From the NCBI GenBank assembly GCA_016709385.1, contig JADJMW010000005.1, positions 124,001-188,000 on the forward strand: 64,000 bases of DNA. Direction: 5' to 3'. The notes below the pieces were generated by a model that saw nothing but the letters and a program-made list of their open reading frames with translations, searched no databases and was not told where the DNA came from. The position numbers and the translations under genes are program-made. The DNA comes from Candidatus Rubrivivax defluviihabitans. Lineage in GTDB: Bacteria; Pseudomonadota; Gammaproteobacteria; Burkholderiales; Burkholderiaceae_C. Of the stretch, positions 41,918 through 50,006 are shown in pieces; positions within the stretch are counted from its first letter, which is position 1, and each line of letters opens with the position of its first letter.

Positions 41918-43051
41918 TCAAGCCACATCGATGTGATAGTTGAACGTCGGACTCAGGTCCTGCGTATCGCGGTGCTTCTTGAGCGAATAGTTGGAGGTGT
42001 CGCTGGGCGTCACATAGGTACCCTCCTTGCCCTGCCACCACTTCTTCAGCTCGGTCCAGACCCGGGCGTTGACCTGGCTCACCGCGAAGGCGCCGCCCGC
42101 ACCCGTCTTGGAGGTGCCCCAGGTGCCATTGTCATTGCACCCAGGGGCGTCATACGGTTTCTTCTTCCACAGATCGAGCTGCCTGTTCACTGCCTCAGTC
42201 TCGCCGTCGAGCGCCGATTGGTCGTTGGCCGACAGCGCCGCCGCGACTGGCGCCCCCGTCTTGTAGAGCAGCTTGTAGCGCGCGCGGACGGCCTCTGCAA
42301 AGACAGGCGTCGTTACCCACTTCGCGATCCGCGCCGAGGGTGTGATCGAAGGCAGAACCGTTTTCCACGGGGCGCCGCCCTTGTACAACTCGTCGACGGC
42401 GGGATGGTCCTTGCGGATGGCCTGGGCCGTCGCATCGAGTTCGGCGCTGTAAGCGGCGTCGGCATCGTCGCGATAGCGCCCGGCACGGTCGACCAGCCCG
42501 TCGTATTCGAAGGCCAGCAAATCGCGCAGCGTCCTGCGCTGAGCCGGCTTCAGATTCTTGCCCTCGAACTTCTCCTCTGCAGCCAGCACACGCTGCAGGC
42601 GGTCGTTCAGATCGGCTTCATGGGCGGGATCACTCCGCGCCTTCTGCCGGTCGGCCAAGGCCAGGCCATTGGCCGCCAGCAGGTCTTTCAGCGTGCGCTC
42701 GTTGTCCGGCAGCCGGCCCGGCTTGTCGCCATCGAGCGGATTCAGTCTCAACTGGAGTGGCGCCGACGGATCGCCGCAAGCGCTGTCCAGGTGCCGCCAC
42801 GGCGTCCGCGGTGCCAGCGATGCCCGGATCGACTCGACCGTCCGCCGCTGGGCCGCGGCGCGCGGGCCCAGTTCCGCGGCGTCGATGAGCCTGAGCTGCA
42901 GCGACTGGCGCGCACCCGCCGCCGGGGCCCTTGCCTGCTTGTGGTCAGCGAGCGCTAGGGCCGACGACTCGGTGACCCGCCCCAGCGCGGCAGGACCGCG
43001 GGCCCGGGAGGTCTCGTGCAATCTGGCGCTGGTCCTGCTGGCGTGCGTCAT
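41918..43051 (-). CDS. Unrecognised 377-residue protein inside the selenoneine locus
   Basis: I do not recognise this protein. It starts at an ATG at 43051 (the frame is open further upstream without protein-like sequence) and ends 73 bases before senB on the same strand. There is no signal peptide or membrane segment. Residues 1-130 are rich in Arg/Ala and include ALADHKQARAPAAGARQSLQLRLID, whose core DHKQARAPAAGARQSLQ loosely resembles the RPEAxAQRxLQ motif seen near the N-termini of eCIS- or DUF4157-linked proteins. The rest is charged and helical (LNDRLQRVLAAEEKFEGK, RRTLRDLLAFEYDGL) and ends in a Trp/Tyr-rich region (VWTELKKWWQGKEG, SPTFNYHIDVA). Composition looks less GC-rich than senB. 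Confidence 0.6.
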   Translation of the reverse strand: MTHASRTSARLHETSRARGPAALGRVTESSALALADHKQARAPAAGARQSLQLRLIDAAELGPRAAAQRRTVESIRASLAPRTPWRHLDSACGDPSAPLQLRLNPLDGDKPGRLPDNERTLKDLLAANGLALADRQKARSDPAHEADLNDRLQRVLAAEEKFEGKNLKPAQRRTLRDLLAFEYDGLVDRAGRYRDDADAAYSAELDATAQAIRKDHPAVDELYKGGAPWKTVLPSITPSARIAKWVTTPVFAEAVRARYKLLYKTGAPVAAALSANDQSALDGETEAVNRQLDLWKKKPYDAPGCNDNGTWGTSKTGAGGAFAVSQVNARVWTELKKWWQGKEGTYVTPSDTSNYSLKKHRDTQDLSPTFNYHIDVA

Positions 43052-43194
43052 GGGTGGCCCTTGCATCGATGGCTGTGGCAGCATACGCGAACTGGCGCCC
43101 CTGGCCGACCCACGACCGTTCGCGCGTCCGGTCTGCGTGCTCCGGGCCCGCGATTTCGTTTGACGCCGCAGCCGAGGCTGCGAACGGCCAGAAA

Positions 43195-44412
43195 ATGAGC
43201 CCCGACACCCGCATCCACAGCGAAGCCGGCCCTCGGTACCTGGACCGTGAAGCACTGGCGCGTGCTCTGCCGGCCAGCCGGGCCGATACGTTGACCACGT
43301 TTGCGCTCTTCGAACAAGTGCTGCCGCAACTGGTGGTGCCGCAGCGTGCCGAACTGAACCCGCCGCTGTGGGAGCTGGGCCATATCGGCTGGTTCCAGGA
43401 ATGGTGGCTGGCGCGCAACCCGCAGCGGCTGCTGGGCGCCGCCGCCGATCCCCTGGTGGCGCGGACACTCGGCGTGCGGGCCGGAGCGGATGCGCTGTAC
43501 AACTCCAGCGCCGTGCCGCACGACAGCCGCTGGGCGCTGCCGCTGCCCGACGCGGCAGCCACGCGCGCCGACCTGGCGGCCCAGCTGTCGCGCACGCTGG
43601 AACTGCTGGCCGACGCGCCGCAGGGCGACGACGCACTGTATTTCTACCGCTGGTCGCTGTTCCACGAAGACATGCACCACGAAGCCGCGGTCTACATGGC
43701 GCAGGGGCTGGGCGTGCCGATCACCGACCCGCGCTGGCAGCCCGCGCCGCTGCCGCCACCCGCCGGCGATCTGGCGCTCGCAGGCGGGCCGCACCGGCTG
43801 GGCCATGCCGGCGCGGGCTTCGCCTTCGACAACGAACTCGCCGCTCACGATACCCATCTCGCTCCGTTCCGGATCGACCAACAAGCGCGGCGCTGGGCGG
43901 AATTCCTGCCTTTCGTCGAGGCCGGCGGCTACGCCGAGCCCCGCTGGTGGACCGCGGCCGGTCGCGCCTGGCTGGCACAAACCCAGGCCGCCGCGCCGCG
44001 CTACCTGCGCCGCAGCGGCAAGGCCTGGCAGCAATGGCGCCACGGCCGCTGGACCGACCTGGACCCGGCCCTGCCCGCCTGCCACCTGACGCAGCACGAA
44101 GCGCTGGCCTGGTGCGCCTGGGCCGGCCGCCGGCTGCCCACCGAGGCCGAATGGGAAGCCGCCGCGCTGCAACGCCCGGAGGCATTCCGCTGGGGCGATG
44201 TCTGGGAGTGGACGGCCAGCACCTTCGCGCCCTACCCCGGTTTCAGGCCCCACCCCTACCGCGACTATTCGGCGCCCTGGTTCGACGGCCGGCCGGTGCT
44301 GCGCGGCGCCTCCTTTGCCACCCAGCCGCGTATGCGCTGGCCGCGCTACCGCAACTATTTCCCGGCCGAGCGCAACGATATTTTCGCCGGGCTGCGCAGC
44401 TGCGCGCCCTGA
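43195..44412 (+). CDS. senA: Selenoneine synthase SenA (EgtB-like, DinB and FGE domains)
   Basis: The 405-residue protein has an N-terminal DinB-like four-helix domain with three likely iron-binding histidines: H63 (ELGHIGWFQEW), H157 and H161 (FHEDMHHEA). A formylglycine-generating-enzyme-like C-terminal domain follows (about 185-400; CAWAGRRLPTEAEWEAAAL, WGDVWEWTAS, LRGASFATQPRMRWPRYRNYF, cited by cores LPTEAEWE and VWEWT). This is the EgtB architecture; EgtB joins hercynine to a thiol, SenA to a selenosugar. Divergent senB/senC and convergent egtD make SenA the better reading. Start chosen at 43195, since the upstream extension lacks family sequence; its ribosome binding site is weak. Confidence 0.85.
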   Translation: MSPDTRIHSEAGPRYLDREALARALPASRADTLTTFALFEQVLPQLVVPQRAELNPPLWELGHIGWFQEWWLARNPQRLLGAAADPLVARTLGVRAGADALYNSSAVPHDSRWALPLPDAAATRADLAAQLSRTLELLADAPQGDDALYFYRWSLFHEDMHHEAAVYMAQGLGVPITDPRWQPAPLPPPAGDLALAGGPHRLGHAGAGFAFDNELAAHDTHLAPFRIDQQARRWAEFLPFVEAGGYAEPRWWTAAGRAWLAQTQAAAPRYLRRSGKAWQQWRHGRWTDLDPALPACHLTQHEALAWCAWAGRRLPTEAEWEAAALQRPEAFRWGDVWEWTASTFAPYPGFRPHPYRDYSAPWFDGRPVLRGASFATQPRMRWPRYRNYFPAERNDIFAGLRSCAP

Positions 44413-44471
44413 AGCGCACCGTCTTCCTGCCGCCCGGGCCGGGGCTGCCGATCCGGCCCGCACAGGCCTGA

Positions 44472-45434
44472 TCAGGCCCGCGCCAGCATCACCGCGAACC
44501 AGCCCAGGTCGTCGGTCCATTGCTCCACGTGGCGAAAGCCGGCTTCGTGCAGCAGGGCCTGGAAATCGGCCGGCTGCCACTTGTAGGAGTCCTCGGTGTG
44601 GATGCGCTCGCCGGCGTCGAAGTCGCGCTCGCCCGCTGGCCAGCGCACGGTGAGCGACTGTCGCGCCTCCAGGTGCATCTCGATGCGCGACCCGGCGCGG
44701 TTGAACAGCGCCACGTGCCGCCACTGCCGCACGTCGAAGTCGCTGCCCAACAGCCGGTTCAGGTGACGCAGCAGGTTCAGGTTGAAGGCCGCCGTGACTC
44801 CCAGCGCGTCGTCGTAGGCGGCCTCCAGCACGTCGGCGGGCTTGACGCAGTCCACGCCGATGAGCAGCGCGCCGCCCGCGGCCGCGGCGTGGGCTTGGCG
44901 GAGCAGGCGCAAAGCCGGTGCAGGTGCGAAGTTGCCGATGCTGGACCCTGGGTAGAACACCAGTGCCGGGCCGCACGTCAGATCGGCCGGCAGCGCCAGC
45001 CGCGAGGAGAAGTCCATACCCACGGCCACCATCTCCACCGCCGGGTGCAGTTGCTGCAGGCGCTGCAGCGTGCCCTGCAGATAGTTGGCCGAGATGTCCA
45101 CCGCCACGTAGCGCGCAGGCTCGAAGGCCGCGAACAGGCTGGCGGCCTTGGTGCAGCTGCCCGCTCCCAAGTCGACCAGGGTGGCACCGCGGCCCACGGC
45201 GGCGTGCACTGCCGCGGTGATGCCGGCGCGATGATCGGCCAGGATCGCGGCCTCGGTGCGCGTGGGGTAGTACTCGGGCAGTTCGGTGATGGCGTCGAAC
45301 AGCCGCGAGCCCAGGGCGTCGTAGAAGAATTTAGGCGGCAACCGTGCCGGCCGCGCCTGCAGGCCGGCCGCGGCTTCCTCGGCCAGCGGCTGCGGGCCGG
45401 GCGGGGTCAGGTCGATGAATTGCGGGCTGCGCAT
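44472..45434 (-). CDS. egtD: L-histidine N-alpha-methyltransferase
   Basis: The 320-residue SAM-dependent enzyme trimethylates histidine to hercynine, the substrate of both EgtB and SenA. Diagnostic stretches are LPPKFFYDALGSRLFDAITELPEYYPTRTE (cores FFYDALGSRLF and LPEYYPTRTE), the SAM site LVDLGAGSCTKA, and FYPGSSIGNF; later come GVDCVKP and AAFNLNLL with the substrate-binding asparagine region, and ERIHTEDSYKW. Start at 45434 with CAGGAC upstream. It is convergent with senA (59 bases between stops); its own stop lies in a perfect 14-base palindrome (44465-44478). It is divergent from the transporter operon over 185 bases. Confidence 0.92.
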   Translation of the reverse strand: MRSPQFIDLTPPGPQPLAEEAAAGLQARPARLPPKFFYDALGSRLFDAITELPEYYPTRTEAAILADHRAGITAAVHAAVGRGATLVDLGAGSCTKAASLFAAFEPARYVAVDISANYLQGTLQRLQQLHPAVEMVAVGMDFSSRLALPADLTCGPALVFYPGSSIGNFAPAPALRLLRQAHAAAAGGALLIGVDCVKPADVLEAAYDDALGVTAAFNLNLLRHLNRLLGSDFDVRQWRHVALFNRAGSRIEMHLEARQSLTVRWPAGERDFDAGERIHTEDSYKWQPADFQALLHEAGFRHVEQWTDDLGWFAVMLARA

Positions 45435-45619
45435 GGGCGGGTCCTGGGGGTCATGGCCAAGGTCGGGGCCGAGGCGTGTTCGCGCGCCGGCGCCAGAGCG
45501 GGTCACGTGGCAATGTAGCAGCCGCGTGCATGGCCAGCCGTGATGGGTTCCAATGCGTGCGGGCCAGTTTTGCCCATTCGCGATCCCTTCGTCTGTCTGC
45601 CCAACGCCAGGAGCCCTCC

Positions 45620-46483
45620 ATGATCAGCCTGTCCCCTTCGCGCACGCTGCGCTCTCTGTTGACCTGCGCGCTGCTCGCCTTCGGCGCCCTGGCGCATGCC
45701 CAGCAGGTGTTCCGCATCACCGCCATCCCCGACGAGTCGCCCACCGAACTGGCGCGCAAGGCCGAGCCGCTGATGAAGTATCTGGAGTCGAAGCTGGGCA
45801 TGCCGGTCGTCTTCACGCCCGTGACCGACTACGCCGCCTCGGTGGAGGCGTTGATCAACAAGAAGGTCGACCTGGCCTGGTTCGGCGGCTTCACCTTCGT
45901 GCAGGCGCACGTGCGCTCGGGCGGCAAGGTCGTCCCGGTGGCCCAGCGCGAAGAAGACGAGCGCTTCCGCTCGGTGTTCATCACTGGCGACCCGGCCATC
46001 CAGACGCTGGCCGACCTGAAGGGCAAGGACGTCAGCTTCGGCTCGCAAAGCAGCACCTCGGGCCACCTGATGCCGCGCAGTTTCCTGCTGCAGGCCGGCG
46101 TCGACCCCGACAAGGACTTCCGCCGCGTCGCCTACAGCGGCGCCCACGATGCGACCATTGCCGCCGTGGCCTCGGGCAAGGTGCAGGCCGGTGCGTTGAA
46201 TATCTCGGTGTGGGAGAAGTTCGTGGCCGACAAGAAGGTCGACACGGCCAAGGTGCGCGCCTTCTACACCACCCCGCCCTACTACGACTACAACTGGACG
46301 GTGCATGCCGACATGCCCGCGGCACTGCGCGAGAAACTCACCCAGGCGCTGCTGTCGCTGAGCCGCGACAGCACCGAAGGCAAGCAGATCCTGGACCTGC
46401 AGCGCGCCACGCGCTTCGTCCCGACCCGGGCCGAGAACTACAAGGGCATCGAAGCGGCCGCGCGCAGCGCCGGGTTGCTCTGA
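45620..46483 (+). CDS. Putative selenate/selenium-type ABC transporter binding protein (PhnD-like)
   Basis: A 287-residue periplasmic protein: signal peptide (about 1-27, ending AHAQ), then FRITAIPDESPTELARKAEPLMKYLESKLG and TDYAASVEALINKKVDLAWFGGFTFVQA, the PhnD/PtxB pattern (core DLAWFGGFTF), and GSQSSTSGHLMPRSFL for oxyanion binding. By sequence alone it would be called phosphonate-binding. A known clade of this family sits beside selD-type genes and is named a putative selenate binding protein; position here, divergent from egtD in a selenoneine locus, favours that. No phosphonate-degrading genes lie nearby. AGGAG precedes the ATG. Confidence 0.8.
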   Translation: MISLSPSRTLRSLLTCALLAFGALAHAQQVFRITAIPDESPTELARKAEPLMKYLESKLGMPVVFTPVTDYAASVEALINKKVDLAWFGGFTFVQAHVRSGGKVVPVAQREEDERFRSVFITGDPAIQTLADLKGKDVSFGSQSSTSGHLMPRSFLLQAGVDPDKDFRRVAYSGAHDATIAAVASGKVQAGALNISVWEKFVADKKVDTAKVRAFYTTPPYYDYNWTVHADMPAALREKLTQALLSLSRDSTEGKQILDLQRATRFVPTRAENYKGIEAAARSAGLL

Positions 46484-46500
46484 CGCTGCGGGCGCAGGCC

Positions 46501-47337
46501 TTGGACATCGAACTGCAGGCCGTGGCCGCCCGCCACCCGGCGGCAAGGCCAGGTGCGGCGCCGGCGCTGAAAGTGCTGGACCTGCGCGTGCGGCGTGGCG
46601 AGCAAGTCGCGGTGATCGGCCCCTCGGGCGCCGGCAAGACCACGCTGCTGCAGGTGCTGGCCTGTGCGCTGCCAGTGGCCGCGGGCCGGGTGAGTCTGGA
46701 CGGGCAGGACCCCTGGACGCTGCCGCGCAGAGCGCTGCAGAAGCTGCGCGGGCGCCTGTTCCTGGCGCCGCAGGTGCCGCCGCTGCCGCCACGGCAGCGC
46801 GTGGTGACCTCGGTGCTGGCCGGCCGCTTGCCGGCGCTGGGACTGGCGGCCAGCCTGCGCTCGCTCTTCTACCCCAGCGACATCCCGGCCGCATTCGAAG
46901 CGCTGGACCGCTTCGACCTGGCCGACAAGCTGTTCGAACGCGTGGACCGGCTCTCCGGCGGCGAACGCCAGCGCGTGGGCCTGGCACGTGCGCTGCTGGC
47001 GCCGGCCACGCTGTGGCTGGTGGACGAGCCGCTGTCGGCGCTGGACCCCACGCGTGCGCGCCAGGCCATGGTCACGCTGGTGGACGGTGCCGCCGGGCGC
47101 GGCGTCACGCTGGTGGCCACGCTGCACCAGGTGGACATGGCGCTGGCGCATTTCCCGCGCATCGTGGGCCTGCGCGACGGCGCCATGGCCTTCGACCTGC
47201 CGGCGGCGCAGGTGAGCCGCGAACGCCTGGAGAGGCTGTACGAACAGCACGAAGACGAACTGCGCGGCGACGCACCTGCCACTGCCCAAGACACACCGCC
47301 GCCGGCGCCGCAGCCGGCGGTGATGCATTGCCGCTGA
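46501..47337 (+). CDS. ABC transporter ATP-binding protein (PhnC-like)
   Basis: A family ATPase of about 278 residues: Walker A GPSGAGKTT, Q-loop in LAPQVPPLPPRQR, signature LSGGERQRVGLARAL, Walker B LWLVDEP and H-loop in TLHQVDM. The region after the Q-loop (VVTSVLAGRLPALGLAASLRSLF) matches PhnC-type ATPases. The start is uncertain: TTG at 46501 gives the family-like MDIELQAV; a CTG at 46480 overlapping the previous stop and a GTG at 46522 are alternatives. There is a short Ala/Pro-rich tail. It energises the two permeases downstream. Confidence 0.85.
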   Translation: MDIELQAVAARHPAARPGAAPALKVLDLRVRRGEQVAVIGPSGAGKTTLLQVLACALPVAAGRVSLDGQDPWTLPRRALQKLRGRLFLAPQVPPLPPRQRVVTSVLAGRLPALGLAASLRSLFYPSDIPAAFEALDRFDLADKLFERVDRLSGGERQRVGLARALLAPATLWLVDEPLSALDPTRARQAMVTLVDGAAGRGVTLVATLHQVDMALAHFPRIVGLRDGAMAFDLPAAQVSRERLERLYEQHEDELRGDAPATAQDTPPPAPQPAVMHCR

Positions 47338-47409
47338 ATGCGACGGGGCTGCGCCCGCCACACTCCAGCGGCGCCACGCACGCTTGCGCACTGAACCCGA
47401 GGAAACCCC

Positions 47410-47721
47410 ATGATCACCGTCATCGCCGAATTCAAGCTGCCGCAGCCCATGACCGTGGACCAGGCGCGCGAGACCTTTCTGAGCACGGCGCCGAAGTACC
47501 AGGGCATGGCCGGGCTGATCCGCAAATACTATTTCCTCTCCGAGGACGGCCTCAAGGCCGGCGGCATCTACTTGTGGCAGTCGCGCGAAGACGCCGACCG
47601 GTTGTACACGGCCGAGTGGAAGGCCTTCGTGCGCGGCAAATACGGCACCGAGCCGGCGCTCATGTACCTGGCCTGCCCGGTGGTGGTGGACAACGCCGTG
47701 GGCGAGATCGTCTCGGCCTGA
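47410..47721 (+). CDS. YdhR-like small monooxygenase-fold protein
   Basis: A 103-residue single-domain protein of the dimeric alpha/beta-barrel type: ITVIAEFKLPQPMTVDQARETFLSTAPKYQGMAGLIRKYYFLSEDG (core KYQGMAGLIRKYYF) and GGIYLWQSREDADRLY match the YdhR monooxygenase family. The role of the family is poorly known; some members are linked to aromatic or quinone oxidation. What is unusual is its place inside the transporter operon, between the ATPase and the first permease. It could act on the transported selenium or sulphur compound, which is inference. Confidence 0.8.
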   Translation: MITVIAEFKLPQPMTVDQARETFLSTAPKYQGMAGLIRKYYFLSEDGLKAGGIYLWQSREDADRLYTAEWKAFVRGKYGTEPALMYLACPVVVDNAVGEIVSA

Positions 47722-47752
47722 CCGCCCTCTGCCGGGACGGCTTGCAGCCACT

Positions 47753-48601
47753 ATGAGCGCCACCAGCGGCCTGCGCCTCGCCCCCCGGCCGCCGGCGCGC
47801 GACCCGGCCTGGCTGCCGCGCCTGTTCTGGACCAGCGCCGCACTGGTGCTGCTGTGGCCGCTGGCCGTGGCCACCGAATTCCGGCCCTGGGTGCTGCTGG
47901 AGCCCGGCAACTTGAAGATCAGCGCGCAATTCATCGGCAGCTTCTGGCCGCTGGCGCTGGACGGCGAATTCCTGGCGCTGGTGGCGCGCGAGACCTGGCG
48001 CACGGTGGCCATCGCCACCGCAGGCATCACGCTGGCGCTGGGGGTGGCGATGCCGCTCACGCTGCTGTCGACGCGCGTGCTGTCGATCTCGGCGCTTTCC
48101 GGGCGCATGGCGCGGGCCCCGTTCTGGCTGCGCCAGGGCGTGCGCTGGCTGCTCATCGTGCTGCGCAGCGTTCCCGAACTGGTGTGGGCGCTGGTCTTCG
48201 TTCGCGTGGTCGGGCTGGGGCCCACGGCCGGCGTGCTGGCCATCGCGCTCACCTACGGCGGCATGCTGGGCAAGGTCTACGGCGAGATCCTCGAAAGCGG
48301 CGAGACCCAGGCCACCGAGACCCTGCTGCGCAACGGCGCGGGCCGCCTGCAGGCCTTCGCCTACGGGCTGCTGCCCACCAATGCGGCCGAGCTGACCAGT
48401 TACACGGTCTACCGCTGGGAATGCGCCATTCGCAGTTCGGTGGTGCTGGGTTTCGTCGGCGCCGGCGGGCTGGGCCAGCAACTGGACAATTCGATGAAAA
48501 TGTTCGAAGGCGGCGAGGTGGCGACCATGCTGCTGGTCTTCATCGCGCTGGTGGCGCTGGCCGACCGCACCAGTGCCTGGTTGCGCAAGGCGCTGGGCTG
48601 A
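47753..48601 (+). CDS. ABC transporter permease (PhnE-like), first
   Basis: A 282-residue membrane protein with about six helices and the binding-protein-dependent transport fold: RSVPELVWALVFVRVVGLGP, GGMLGKVYGEILESGETQATETL (EAA-type loop) and YRWECAIRSSVVLGFVGAGGLGQQL, cores RSVPELVWA and GAGGLGQQL. This is PhnE-like. It pairs with the second permease, whose gene starts 17 bases later. A leading extension of about 25 residues carries no membrane segment. Confidence 0.85.
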   Translation: MSATSGLRLAPRPPARDPAWLPRLFWTSAALVLLWPLAVATEFRPWVLLEPGNLKISAQFIGSFWPLALDGEFLALVARETWRTVAIATAGITLALGVAMPLTLLSTRVLSISALSGRMARAPFWLRQGVRWLLIVLRSVPELVWALVFVRVVGLGPTAGVLAIALTYGGMLGKVYGEILESGETQATETLLRNGAGRLQAFAYGLLPTNAAELTSYTVYRWECAIRSSVVLGFVGAGGLGQQLDNSMKMFEGGEVATMLLVFIALVALADRTSAWLRKALG

Positions 48602-48617
48602 ACGCAGGCGCGTGTCC

Positions 48618-49445
48618 ATGAACAAGCCCAGCGCCGCCAACCCGCCGTACAAGCTGCCGCCGCCGCTGTTCGACGCGCGCTGCAAGGCCTGCTGGTTCAG
48701 CGCCGCGCTGGCCCTGCTGGTGGTGGCCAGCTTCTGGTCGCTGGACCTGCAATGGGCGCAATTCCTGTCGCTGGACGCGGCGCGCAGCATGGGCCGCTTT
48801 CTGGGCGAATTCTTCCCGCCCGATCTCTCACCGACCTTCGTCGCCAAGGTGACCGTGGGGGCGTGGGAGACGCTGGCGATGTCGCTGCTGGGCACGCTGG
48901 TGGCCGCCGCCGCCGGCCTGGCGCTGGCCTTGCCGGCGAGCCGGCTGCACGCGGCCGATGCCGCCTGGGGCCGCGCGCCGACGCGGCTGCTGCTCAATGC
49001 GCTGCGCAGCATTCCCGAACTGGTGTGGGCGGCGCTGCTGCTCATCTCGGCCGGACTGGGGCCCTTTGCCGGCACGCTGGCACTCGCGCTGCACACCACC
49101 GGCGTGCTGGGCCGCCTGTTTGCTGAAAGCCTGGAAAACGCACCGGCCGGCCCGGGCGACGCGCTGCGCGCGCAGGGAGTGGTCCCGCTGCGGGTGTTTC
49201 TCTACGCCACCCTGCCGCAGGTGCTGCCGCAGCTGCTGAGCTACACGCTGTACCGCTGGGAAAACAATATCCGCGCCGCCGCCGTGCTGGGCGTGGTGGG
49301 CGCCGGCGGGCTGGGGCAGTTGCTGGCCTTCCACATGGGTCTGTTCCAGATGGGCAAGACCGCCACCATCCTGGGTGCCATGCTCGCGATGGTGGCGCTG
49401 GTGGACGGGTTCAGCTATGGTGCCCGGCGCTGGATGACGCGCTGA
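48618..49445 (+). CDS. ABC transporter permease (PhnE-like), second
   Basis: A 275-residue permease homologous to the previous one: RSIPELVWAALLLISAGLGP, TTGVLGRLFAESLENA, and YRWENNIRAAAVLGVVGAGGLGQLL (cores RSIPELVWA and GAGGLGQLL). ATG 48618 is favoured; an in-frame GTG at 48612 is possible. The two permeases probably form a heterodimer, as in phosphonate/phosphite systems with two PhnE-like genes. It ends the operon; a small unrelated gene follows after 164 bases. Confidence 0.85.
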   Translation: MNKPSAANPPYKLPPPLFDARCKACWFSAALALLVVASFWSLDLQWAQFLSLDAARSMGRFLGEFFPPDLSPTFVAKVTVGAWETLAMSLLGTLVAAAAGLALALPASRLHAADAAWGRAPTRLLLNALRSIPELVWAALLLISAGLGPFAGTLALALHTTGVLGRLFAESLENAPAGPGDALRAQGVVPLRVFLYATLPQVLPQLLSYTLYRWENNIRAAAVLGVVGAGGLGQLLAFHMGLFQMGKTATILGAMLAMVALVDGFSYGARRWMTR

Positions 49446-49609
49446 AGTGTGTCGCGCGGGCCGGGTTCGGCGCAGCAGCCGACAATCGACCCACGGTAAA
49501 GTTCTTGGGCTGCGGGGCGGGACCGGCAGACGGCTTGCACCGACATTGAGTGCGGTCAAAGGCGTCGAGCGACGATTCGGCCACATTTGCCAACACAAAG
49601 GAGAGCGAG

Positions 49610-49921
49610 ATGAGCGAGTACGTGACGGACATCAGCAAATTCACCAGCAACGTGAACGAGGCCGCCGTGGCCGCGATCGTGAAGTACTGCGGCATCGCGC
49701 TGCGCAACGCAGACAGCGCCCTCGTCTCGGCCAGCGACAAGGACGAACTGGCGACGGTGCGCGACGGCTTCGCAGCCAAGAAGCTGGGTCTGGCGCCCGC
49801 TGCCGCCGACGCCGGCATCAAGGCCGTGGTGGAGAAGATGAAGGGCACGGCGAAGAAGAGCCGCGTCACCTTCTACTACCTGCTCGCCGAACAGACCGCA
49901 ACGCTGGGCAAGCTGGCCTGA
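49610..49921 (+). CDS. DUF2853 family protein
   Basis: A 103-residue, mostly helical cytoplasmic protein. The pattern ALRNADSALVSASDKDELATVRDGFAAKKLGL and VVEKMKGTAKKSRVTFYYLLAE (cores SASDKDELATV and VTFYYLLAE) matches the DUF2853 family, whose function is unknown. The start at 49610 is set by AAGGAG at 49598-49603. It is monocistronic between the transporter operon and a convergent dehydratase gene. Confidence 0.85.
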   Translation: MSEYVTDISKFTSNVNEAAVAAIVKYCGIALRNADSALVSASDKDELATVRDGFAAKKLGLAPAAADAGIKAVVEKMKGTAKKSRVTFYYLLAEQTATLGKLA

Positions 49922-50006
49922 ACAAGGCGGCCCGGATCGAGGTCCGGACGAGGGCTGCAGGGCGGGAACGCCGCCGGTATCGACTGGTGTGGCGGGTTCC
50001 GCCTCG

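Noticed and set aside
43195..44412. Ergothioneine synthase EgtB
   Set aside because: The architecture fits, but the company of selD-like and SenB-like genes and the lack of egtC/egtE favour SenA. A tree is needed to settle it.
43048..44976. Long minus-strand frame of 642 codons antisense to senA and overlapping egtD
   Set aside because: It overlaps well-supported genes on both strands and is Arg/Gly/Ala-rich shadow sequence.
45620..49445. Phosphonate uptake operon (phnDCEE)
   Set aside because: No phosphonate degradation genes are in the window and the neighbours are selenium genes; kept only as the alternative for ligand specificity.
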